A DNA stretch of 64,000 bases from Pseudosporangium ferrugineum (GTDB taxonomy: Bacteria > Actinomycetota > Actinomycetes > Mycobacteriales > Micromonosporaceae): NCBI RefSeq assembly GCF_003002065.1, contig NZ_PVZG01000007.1, positions 310,001 through 374,000 of the forward strand, read 5' to 3'. This document shows, piece after piece, positions 7,010-15,300 of the stretch. The translations under genes and the position numbers were made by a program. Under the pieces are notes generated by a model that saw nothing but the letters and a program-made list of their open reading frames with translations, ran no database searches and had not been told where the DNA came from. The first letter of the stretch is position 1; each line of letters starts with the position of its first letter.

Positions 7010-9830
7010 GTTCCGCATCCTGGGCAAGCTGACGCTGCTCATGCTCGTACCGTTGATCGGGGTCGTCGCCCTGGCGGTGCCGATCGTCGTCAACCGCATC
7101 GACGTGGCGCGCGACGCCGACGACATCTCCGACGCCGTGCAGCTGGCCACCCAGGTCGGGTCCGCCGTGCAGGAGTTGCAGGAGGAGCGGCTGCTCTCGG
7201 TCGGCTACCTGTTCGGCCTGGTCCAGGAGCCGGAGCTCGCGGTGCAGAGCGCCAAGGCCACCGACCGCATCCAGGGCCTCAAGAATCTGGACCAGTCGCT
7301 GTCGCCGGGGCTCGCCAAGGCCGTCGACGACAGCGCCAAGCTCTCCGCGACCCGGGCCAACGTGCTCAACCGGACGCTGCGCCCCAACCTGATCGTCACC
7401 GACTTCTCCGGCGTGATCAACTCGATCCTCAACGAGCTGGCGCTGGTCCGGCGGGCCGACCTGACCACGTCCGCCGGCCGGCAGGTGTACGCCCTCGAGC
7501 AGGCCCTCCGCAGTGACGGCATGATCAGCGAGGCGTCCGGTTACCTGGCGGCGGCCGTGATGACGAAGAACGCCGGGCTCGTCCGGCTCTTCTACTCCAC
7601 GCTGTTGCAGCTGCAGCTCGTCATCACCAACGCGCAGCCGTACTTCACCGACGCGCAGTACAAGCTCTACCTCGGCGCTCAGGACGCGTTCGCGTCCCGG
7701 GTCGGCACGCGCTTCCTCGTCGAGGCGGCGACCAACCCCGACTCGGCCATCAAGCAGCTGGACATCGCGACGCTGTTCCCGTCGCTGCGGTCCGTCATCG
7801 TCCTCGGCGGCTTCGTGGAGAAGCGCGTCGCCGCCGACGTGGACACGGCCGTGGCCGAGGAGCGGGACGCCGCGCTGCGTACGGCCGCCCTGGTCGGTGG
7901 CGGCTCGCTGCTGCTGCTCCTGCTGGTCGTCGCGTTGTCGCTGTTCATGGCCCGCGCGGTCGCCCGGCCGCTGCGCCGCCTGACGTCGTCCGCGGAACGG
8001 ATCGCCCGCGCCGCCGAGGCCGAGCTGGAACGCGTGGCGGACGACGAGGCGGAGGCCGCCCGGCCGATCCGCCTCGACCCCGTCGACGTGGAGGCCCGCG
8101 ACGAGATCGGCGACCTGGCCCGCGCCTTCGACCGGGTGCAGACCACCGCCGCCCGGCTGGTGGAACGCCAGGTGGCCGGCCGCCGCAACGTCGCCCAGAT
8201 GTTCGGGCACGTCGGCCGGCGTACCCAGAACCTGGTCGGCCGTCAGCTGGCCCTGATCGACAACCTGGAGCGGCGCGAGACCGACACCGACCGCCTGCGC
8301 GAGCTGTACCGGCTCGACCACATGTCCAGCCGGTTGCGGCGTAATGCGAGCTCGCTGGTCGTGCTCTCCGGCGGGGCCGGCGCGAACGACCACATGGCGC
8401 CGCTGCCGCTGTCCGACGTCGTCCGTCTCGCCCTCGGTGAGATCGAGGACTACACGCGGGTCGACGTCGAGGTGCCCGAGGAGATCGTCGTCGTGCCGGC
8501 CGTCGTGGCCGACCTGACGCTGCTGCTCGCGGAGCTGATGGAGAACTCCACCTCGTTCTCGCCCCCGCACACCCGGGTCACCGTCACCGCCGCGGAGCTG
8601 CGCGGCGGTGCCCGGCTGGCCATCGTGGACCACGGCCTGGGCCTGGCGCCGGAGCGGCTGGCCGAGGAGAACGCGCGGCTGACCCGCCGCGAGCGCCTCG
8701 ACCTCGCCCCGACCGAGGTGCTCGGCCTGTTCGTGGTCGGCCGTCTGGCCCGCCGGCACGGCATCGAGGTCACCCTGACCGACACGCACGACGGCGGCGT
8801 GACGGCGTGGGTCGACCTGAGTCCCCAGCATCTCGTGGCACGGCAGGAGCCGCTGCCCGTCCTCGCGCCGATCCACGCGACCGTGCCGAGCAGCCACACC
8901 GAGTTCGCGCCGCTGATCGCCGGCGGCGCGGCCCGGTCCGTGCCGGGCAGCGCGCAGCCCTTCGACGCCAACGTGCTCAACCGGGCCACCCGGACGCTCG
9001 AGGTGGCGCGCTCCTGGAACGCCTTCGCCGTACGGGCGACCGCGCCGCAGCTCGAGGCGGCGCCCACCGACGTCCGGGTGCAGCCGACCGTGCTGGAGGC
9101 CACGCCGGTGGCCGGCCGCTTCCCGGCGGCGCTGCCCGAGTTGCCGTCGGCGGGCCGCTACGCCGAGCCCACGCCTCCGGTGGAGGGCCCGGTCGTCATG
9201 TCGGCGGGCCGCAACGCCGAGCCGGCGCATCCGGTGGTGGAGGGCCCGGTCGTCATGTCGGCGGCCCCGGAGGCGGTGCGCCGCAACGACGCCGACTCGC
9301 TCTACCAGCGCCCGCAGCAGCCCGCGCCCGCACAGCAGCCCGCTCAGCAGCCCGCTCAGCCGGCGTCCCCGGCGATCGGACGGCAGCCGGTCGTACCCCC
9401 GGGGGTCGTGCCGCAGCCGCGCACCAGCCCGGAGGGGCGCAACGGCTCGGCCACGCCGCTGCGCCGGCGGGTTCCGGGCAGTCAGTTGCCGGCGGAGAGC
9501 GGGCCGAGGCTGGCCGCCGCGCCGCCGACCGCGGACGATGCGCTCGCCGCCCGGGAGGCCTTCGACGCGTTCGAGGCCGGGGTGTCGCGCGCCCAGTGGG
9601 ACGTCATCGAGCAGGACATGGCCGCTCCGCCGGCCGTGGGTCATCCCCCGCTGACCCGGCGCGTGCCGGGCGCGACCCTGCCGGTCGGCGACCCGACTCC
9701 GACCCCGCCGGCCGCGCCGGCGCAACCGCTCGATCCGGACGCCGCCCGGGCCCTGATGGAGCAGTTCGAGTACGGCGTGGCCCGGGCAATGAACGAAACT
9801 CAGCCGCAACCCGAAGGACAACCGCGATGA
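6996..9830 (+). CDS. cvnA: Conservon sensor histidine kinase with nitrate/nitrite-sensing (NIT) domain
   Basis: A 944-residue membrane kinase-like protein of the actinobacterial CvnA type. Membrane helices at about 11-32 and 292-318 flank a NIT-type helical sensor, followed by HAMP (about 320-380), a dimerisation helix with RLDHMSSRLRRNASS (about 445-460) and a HATPase domain with LMENSTSFSPP (about 514-524) and DHGLGL (about 545). The last 300 residues are proline-rich and disordered, with two related short motifs near the end (DAFEAGVSRA and EQFEYGVARA). No response regulator is adjacent; in conservons the output goes through CvnB-D instead. It begins with GTG at 6996 inside the upstream gene, and its stop overlaps cvnB in ATGA. 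Confidence 0.9.
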   Translation: MLFGKFRILGKLTLLMLVPLIGVVALAVPIVVNRIDVARDADDISDAVQLATQVGSAVQELQEERLLSVGYLFGLVQEPELAVQSAKATDRIQGLKNLDQSLSPGLAKAVDDSAKLSATRANVLNRTLRPNLIVTDFSGVINSILNELALVRRADLTTSAGRQVYALEQALRSDGMISEASGYLAAAVMTKNAGLVRLFYSTLLQLQLVITNAQPYFTDAQYKLYLGAQDAFASRVGTRFLVEAATNPDSAIKQLDIATLFPSLRSVIVLGGFVEKRVAADVDTAVAEERDAALRTAALVGGGSLLLLLLVVALSLFMARAVARPLRRLTSSAERIARAAEAELERVADDEAEAARPIRLDPVDVEARDEIGDLARAFDRVQTTAARLVERQVAGRRNVAQMFGHVGRRTQNLVGRQLALIDNLERRETDTDRLRELYRLDHMSSRLRRNASSLVVLSGGAGANDHMAPLPLSDVVRLALGEIEDYTRVDVEVPEEIVVVPAVVADLTLLLAELMENSTSFSPPHTRVTVTAAELRGGARLAIVDHGLGLAPERLAEENARLTRRERLDLAPTEVLGLFVVGRLARRHGIEVTLTDTHDGGVTAWVDLSPQHLVARQEPLPVLAPIHATVPSSHTEFAPLIAGGAARSVPGSAQPFDANVLNRATRTLEVARSWNAFAVRATAPQLEAAPTDVRVQPTVLEATPVAGRFPAALPELPSAGRYAEPTPPVEGPVVMSAGRNAEPAHPVVEGPVVMSAAPEAVRRNDADSLYQRPQQPAPAQQPAQQPAQPASPAIGRQPVVPPGVVPQPRTSPEGRNGSATPLRRRVPGSQLPAESGPRLAAAPPTADDALAAREAFDAFEAGVSRAQWDVIEQDMAAPPAVGHPPLTRRVPGATLPVGDPTPTPPAAPAQPLDPDAARALMEQFEYGVARAMNETQPQPEGQPR

Positions 9831-10297
9831 CTTCCCCCTACTCCACGGACACCGGCAATGGACGCGACTATGCGCAGTCGCAGCTCAGTGCGGAGGCGAA
9901 GACCTTCAACTGGCTGCTCGACTCGTTCACGTCCGGCACCGCCGGCGTCGTCGAGGCCATCGCCGTCTCCTCGGACGGGCTGCTCATGGCGATGTCGGCG
10001 ATCAAGGACCGGCCCAACGCCGAGCGCCTCGCCGCGGTGGTCTCGGGCCTGACCAGCCTCGCCGGCGGCGCCGCCAGCTGGTACGCACTGGGCGGCCTCA
10101 ACCGGGTCATCATCGACATGGCGGACGGCTACCTGCTGGTGACCACGATCAGTGCCGGCTCCGTACTGGGCGTGATCGCGGACCGGACGGCCAACCTCGG
10201 CACCCTGGCGTACGAGATGACGCTCTTCGCCACCCGCGCGGGCGGCGCCCTGAGCCCGCGCCTCATCGCCGAGCTGAAGAACGCCGTCCAGCAGTAG
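9827..10297 (+). CDS. cvnB: Roadblock/LC7 domain protein of the conservon
   Basis: A 156-residue protein whose core (about 28-125) is a roadblock/LC7 fold, recognisable from FNWLLDSFTSGTAGVVEAIA followed by SSDGLLMAMS and GGLNRVIIDM. In Cvn systems CvnB is an MglB-like partner that associates with the kinase and the GTPase. The ATG overlaps the cvnA stop by four bases (ATGA, 9827-9830), showing tight coupling. Length and sequence are typical of the family, and nothing is missing. Confidence 0.93.
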   Translation: MTSPYSTDTGNGRDYAQSQLSAEAKTFNWLLDSFTSGTAGVVEAIAVSSDGLLMAMSAIKDRPNAERLAAVVSGLTSLAGGAASWYALGGLNRVIIDMADGYLLVTTISAGSVLGVIADRTANLGTLAYEMTLFATRAGGALSPRLIAELKNAVQQ

Positions 10298-10349
10298 GAC
10301 CGCCCGGCGGCAGAGTCGTCCAGCGACAGCGATGAGGACCGGTCACGAC

Positions 10350-10820
10350 ATGACGAATCCGGCCGAACCCGACGAACCGGACCGCCCGGCTGCGCCCGCT
10401 GTCCGGCCGTTCCTGCGCACTCCGGGCTCCGGTCCGGCGTACGCGCCGGCATCGGCTCCCGAGCCCGCGCCCGCGGTGCCGCCCGGAGAGCAGCCGGCCT
10501 CGTTGCGACCGTTCGTCATCACGTCCGGCAGGGTCGCCGGACAGGATGCCGGCATCGGGCTGGAGACGCAGGTCAGCGCCCTTCCCGGCGCGACCGGCGC
10601 GCGGCTCTCGCCGGAGCAGCGGGCCATCGTCCAGCTCTGCGGCGAACCGCTGTCGGTCGCGGAGATCTCGGCGCGGCTCCGGCTGCACTTCGGTGTGGCC
10701 CGGATCCTCGTCGGCGACCTCCGCGCCGCCGGCCACCTGGACGTTCACGTGTTGGAGAACGACTTCCCCGACCCCGAGACCATCATGCGAGTGATCCGTG
10801 GACTTCGATCCATATCCTGA
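10350..10820 (+). CDS. cvnC: DUF742 protein of the conservon
   Basis: A 156-residue DUF742 protein (PF05331). The N-terminal 60 residues are proline-rich and probably disordered. The C-terminal half contains the family core: LSPEQRAIVQLCGEPLSVAE (about 90-109), then VARILVGDL and the closing AAGHLDVH, a winged-helix-like arrangement. CvnC is the third conserved conservon component, of unclear biochemical role. I chose the ATG at 10350, with GAGGA about 11 bases upstream, because family members usually start with a short M-T-N/D segment; an ATG at 10332 is also possible. The 3' end overlaps cvnD by 23 bp. Confidence 0.9.
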   Translation: MTNPAEPDEPDRPAAPAVRPFLRTPGSGPAYAPASAPEPAPAVPPGEQPASLRPFVITSGRVAGQDAGIGLETQVSALPGATGARLSPEQRAIVQLCGEPLSVAEISARLRLHFGVARILVGDLRAAGHLDVHVLENDFPDPETIMRVIRGLRSIS

Positions 10821-11430
10821 CCGCCGCGTCGTCGGCACCGCGCGGGTGCCCGGCGCGCCGCAGAAGACCACGCCCCCGGTGCCGGTCAAGATCATCGTTG
10901 CCGGCGGCTTCGGTGTCGGCAAGACGACGACCGTGGGCGCCATTTCGGAGATCTCGCCGCTGACCACCGAGGCCGAGATGACCCTGGAGGCGGTCGGCGT
11001 CGACGATCCGGGTCCGGCGACGGCCAAGACCACCACGACGATCGCGATGGACTTCGGCTGCGTCACCATCGACCAGACCCTGAAGCTGTACCTCTTCGGC
11101 ACCCCGGGACAGTCCCGCTTCTCGTTCATGTGGGACGACCTGGTCCGCGGCGCGCTCGGCGCCCTGGTGGTGGTCGATACGTCCCGGATCGACGACTGCT
11201 ATCCCGCCGTGGACTACTTCGAGCGCGCCGGGCTGCCGTTCGTGGTCGGCGTGAACACCTTCAACGGACAACTCGGCTATAACCTGGACGAGGTGCGCTG
11301 GGCGCTCGCTATCCGTGACGACGTACCCGTGTTGCAGTTCGATGCCCGCTACCGGGCATCGGTGCGCGACGCTTTGCTCGTGGTGCTGGATCAGGCCCTC
11401 GACAAGGCGATGCGGATGCGTTCGTCGTAA
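10798..11430 (+). CDS. cvnD: Small Ras-like GTPase of the conservon
   Basis: A 210-residue GTPase. The P-loop GGFGVGKT is at 36-43, the G3 motif GTPGQ at 101-105, and the position of the usual NKxD base-recognition motif reads NTFN at about 153-156. That variant is common in CvnD/MglA-like proteins. The protein is probably the switch whose nucleotide state is read by the CvnB roadblock protein. It starts with GTG at 10798 inside cvnC. No lipidation motif is visible. Family and operon position make the call firm; the regulated process cannot be read from sequence. Confidence 0.93.
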   Translation: MDFDPYPDRRVVGTARVPGAPQKTTPPVPVKIIVAGGFGVGKTTTVGAISEISPLTTEAEMTLEAVGVDDPGPATAKTTTTIAMDFGCVTIDQTLKLYLFGTPGQSRFSFMWDDLVRGALGALVVVDTSRIDDCYPAVDYFERAGLPFVVGVNTFNGQLGYNLDEVRWALAIRDDVPVLQFDARYRASVRDALLVVLDQALDKAMRMRSS

Positions 11431-11522
11431 GGTGTGCGCCGATTCGCTGAGTACCCGGTTCCCAAACGGCCCATCGACCGTGCACAGTTGTACCGGGACT
11501 GCGTTGACGGGAGGACGGTGAC

Positions 11523-12167
11523 GTGCGAGGCGGACTGGACGACGCGCTCGACAGGCTGGCACGCCGCGATGAGCTGCGCCGACGCGCCGCGGGGGAGGCC
11601 ACGGGCACCCCGGCGTCGGTGACGGAGCTGGTCGAGGCGATCGCCGCTGTCGTGGGCCGCAACCCCGAGCTCGCCGTGACGGTCGGTGTCGAGGGCGCGG
11701 GCGACCCGGTGTTGCTGCACTTCGCCCTGGAGGACGGCATCGTCCAGGTCAGTGCGGACAATTCGGTCGCTCAGCGGGCGGCCGAGCCGCCCGACGACGA
11801 CATCATCGACATCGATCTCGAGGAGGCCGAGGCCTACGTGGCGCCGGCCGACTACGGGTACGAGCAACCGCCGGCCGAGCACGGCGAGGACACCCGGCGG
11901 ATCTCCTACCCGAACGGCGCGCACCCGCAGTACGAGGAGCCGCACCCGTTCGCGCCCACGCCGCCGCCGGAGGTGCCGCCGCAGACCCGCCGCATCCACG
12001 CCGAGCAGCAGCACGCGCCGGAGGAGCCGAACGTGGGCCCGCGCATGCCCACCCCGCTGCCCGAGCCGATCCCGCTGCGGGTCAACGAGGAGGAGACGGA
12101 GCTGGCGGCCAAACGCCTGGCCGCCCTGCTCCGCGAGGACCCGACCCTGCTCCGCGCCCAGGACTGA
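11523..12167 (+). CDS. Uncharacterised acidic, proline-rich protein
   Basis: A 214-residue soluble protein. Residues about 1-80 look folded (helical start, then an alternating region ELAVTVGVEGAGDPVLLHFA). The middle (about 95-185) is rich in Pro, Glu and Tyr and probably disordered. The C-terminus is a short helical segment (ETELAAKRLAALLREDP). It follows cvnD by 92 bp on the same strand and is preceded by GGGAGGA before a GTG, so it may belong to the operon. I do not recognise a family. A structural role beside the Cvn complex is only a guess from position. Confidence 0.7.
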   Translation: MRGGLDDALDRLARRDELRRRAAGEATGTPASVTELVEAIAAVVGRNPELAVTVGVEGAGDPVLLHFALEDGIVQVSADNSVAQRAAEPPDDDIIDIDLEEAEAYVAPADYGYEQPPAEHGEDTRRISYPNGAHPQYEEPHPFAPTPPPEVPPQTRRIHAEQQHAPEEPNVGPRMPTPLPEPIPLRVNEEETELAAKRLAALLREDPTLLRAQD

Positions 12168-12192
12168 CCGGACAGAGCCGACAAGCCGGCCG

Positions 12193-12286
12193 AGGCCGAC
12201 AAATCGACCCCAGCCGGCAGGCCGGCAAATCAACTCCGGCCGGTAGGCCGACAAATCGACCGCGGCCGGTAGGCCGGCAATCGGCC
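12193..12286. repeat. 26-bp tandem repeat between convergent genes
   Basis: A 26-bp unit (AGGCCGACAAATCGACC plus a GCCGGY-containing tail) is repeated at 12193-12218, 12219-12244 and 12245-12270, with a partial fourth copy from 12271. Copies differ at a few positions. It lies between the converging ends of the 214-residue gene and the large ATPase gene, where a terminator would be expected; no simple terminator hairpin was found. Confidence 0.8.
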
Positions 12287-12303
12287 CGAGCGGCCCGCCC
12301 CGG

Positions 12304-15300
12304 CTAAGGCCGAGCGCGCAGGATGGCCTGCTCCACCCCGCCGACCCGGTCGGCGAGCAGGCCGACCGCGCCCACCGCCCGGGTCATCGGGTCGTCCTCC
12401 GCGCCGCCCAGCGCCTTCTCGCGCAGGAAGGCGGCCTTGACCTCGGCCCACCGCGCCGCCTGCTCCGGGGTCAGCCGGCCGCGCAGCTCGGCGAGCTTGA
12501 GCAGGTTGGCCTCGGTGCCGGTGGTCAGCGTCTGCGCCTCGCCGAGGTAGTGGTCGTCGACCACGGCCTCCAGCTCGTCGTCGTTCATCACCGGGACGAT
12601 CCGCTCGGCGAGCTTGTTCATGTTGCGGTAGGAGCCCTGCAACCGGAACGGCGGCTCGGTGCGCGACGCGTCGGCCTGCCCGGCGGAGGCGATGTACGCC
12701 TGGTTGTTGCGCAACACGATCCGCTGCACCCGCCGCATCTTGCGCAGCACCGACAGCACCTGCTCCAGCTCGATGGCCGAGTACGCGTGGCTGAGCCGGT
12801 CCGGCCGCACCGACTCGTCCCCCTCGGCGAGGCGTACGAGCAGCGGAAGGTCGGCCCGGTCCCGCGCGGACAGCGGCGCCAGCACCGGGTTCGAGGTCAG
12901 GGCGTTCTCCAGGTACGACATCTCGAACGCCTCCTCCCGGCCGCTGAGCACGTCGCCGAGGTTCCACACGTCGGCCCGGTTGGCGAGCATGTCGGGGATC
13001 CGGAACCGCTTGCCGCTCTCGGTGTACGGGTTGCCGGCCATGCACACCGCGAACCGCTTGCCGCGCAGGTCGTACGTGCGCGTCCGGCCCTCCCAGACCC
13101 CTTCCATCCGCCGTTGCGCGTCACAGAGCGAGATGAACTTCTGCAGCAGCTCGGGCGAGGTGTGCTGGATGTCGTCGAGGTAGAGCAGGACGTTGTTGCC
13201 CATCTCCAACGCGAACGAGATCTTCTCCACCTCCTGCCGGGCGGTGGCGTCGGGCGCGTCGGCCGGGTCGAGCGAGGTCACCTCGTGGCCCAGCGCCGGC
13301 CCGTTGACCTTGACGAACACCAGGCCGAGCCGGTTGGCGACGTACTCCATGAGGGTCGTCTTGCCGTAGCCGGGCGGCGAGATCAGCAGCAGCAGGCCGG
13401 ACTGGTCGGTGCGCCGCCCGTCGCCGGCCGCGCCGAGCTGGCGGGCCAGGTTGTCGCCGATCAGGGGCAGGTAGACCTCGTCGAGGAGCCGGTTGCGCAC
13501 GAACGCCGACATCACCCCGGGCTTGAACTCGTCCAGGCGCAGGCGGTGCCGCTCGGCCGCGGCGAGGGCGGTCCGCTTCTTCTGGTACGCCCGGTACGCC
13601 GGCACCCGCTCCTCCCGGAACCGCCGGGTGGCGGCGAGGAACTCGTCCAGGCGTACGGTCAGCCGCCCGCCCACGATCCGCGGGTGCGTGGAGAGCAGCC
13701 CGGACACCGTCTCGCTCACCGCCGCCGCCGAGTCGTACCGGGTCAGCGCGGTGCCGGTCAGCTCGATCGCGACGGCCTCGGCGACGTCGCTCGCATCCCC
13801 GGCCTCCGGATGCGCCCGGTGGTACGCCGACAGCCACGCGTGCACGAGCTGCCGGCGCGCGGCCGGGTCCCCCTCGAGCGCCCGCAGGTCGTCGGCGTAG
13901 CTGCGGGCGGGTCCCGCGGTCAGCGCCCGGTGGAAGCGGTCGAGGAAGGCGCGCGCGGTCGCACTGGTCACGAAGCCGGCCGGGGTGGCGGCCAGCTCCT
14001 CCACCAGGTATTCGCCGACGGCCCGCTCGGCGCCCGCGGCGTCGGCGAGGGCGGCGCCCAGGTCCGCGAGGTCGTCGCCGGCGCCGAACAGCTCCCGCGC
14101 CCGGACCAGGGACGCGGCCCGCACGGTCCAGGACGTCTGCTCGGCCGCGGGCAGCGTGACCCAGAAGAGCTGCGCGGCGGCCCGCACCGGCGCCGGATAG
14201 CGCAGCAGCCCGGCCGCGGCGTGCAGGCGGATCACCGCGTCGAGGATCAGCGTCGCGTCGCTGTCGTGGACGCCGCGTTCGTAGCCCTCGTCGTAGCGGG
14301 CCTCCGCTCCCCGGCGTACCAGATCACCGAGGTCGTCGTCCGCGGGCACCGCGGGATTTTCCGCGAAGAGGGTCGCGGCCAGGTGTTCGGCCCGGGACAG
14401 CTCGGGGGCCTCGGAGACCAGGGGCTGCTCCCAGAACGGCCGCGTGGCCAGGAATTCCTCGTCGCGGACCGGCCCGCGATAGTCGGTGCCGGTGATCGCG
14501 AACGCCAGCTCCGGCCCGTCCGGGACGAGGGTGAGGTCGATCGCCTGGGTGTTCACCGCGAACGTGTGCCGGCCCAGGGTGATGGTGGAGCCGTCGGCGC
14601 CGTAGAGGTCGAGCCGGTCGCGCAGGGACCGCCCGGCCTCCTGCCGCGCGGCCTTGATCCGGCCCTCCAGCTCCTCGGCCCGCACGGTGTCGCCGAGGGT
14701 ACGCAGCTCGTCCGCGACCTTCCGCACCTTGCCGACCATCGGATCGGTGGCGAAGTACGTATTGACGTCGTCGACGGTGCCGAGGCTCGCGACCCGGCGC
14801 TGGACGCTGGCGAGGGTGCGCTGCGCGGAGTCGAACAGCCGGTCGGCGCGACGCGCGCGCTCGTCCAGCAGCGCCTGCCGGCGGGCGGCGAAGGCGTCGT
14901 AGACCTCGGTGCGTTTGGCGGCGAGCTGGTCGGCGAAGTCGTCGAACTCACCGAAGCGCGACTCCAGCGCCTCGACCTGGAGCATCAGCCGGGCGAGGTG
15001 CTCGTCGGAGCGTTCCGGGGTGTCCGCGGCGGCCAGCCCGGCGGTGACCGACTGGGTGAGCAGCGCGAACTCGGCGGCGAAGGCGGCCCGGCCCTCGACG
15101 GCGGCCAGCTCGCGGCGGCGGGCGTCCAGCGTGGCGCGGGCCCGGTTGACCCCGCCGAGCACCTCGCCGATGCGTTCGAGGATGCCGACGCGGACGGTGG
15201 CGTCGGCGATGTCGAGGCCGCCGACCACCTCGGTGACGACCTGGAGGCCGTCGGCCTGCTCGGTGAGCCGCTCGGCGACGGGGGCCGCCTCGGCCACGGT

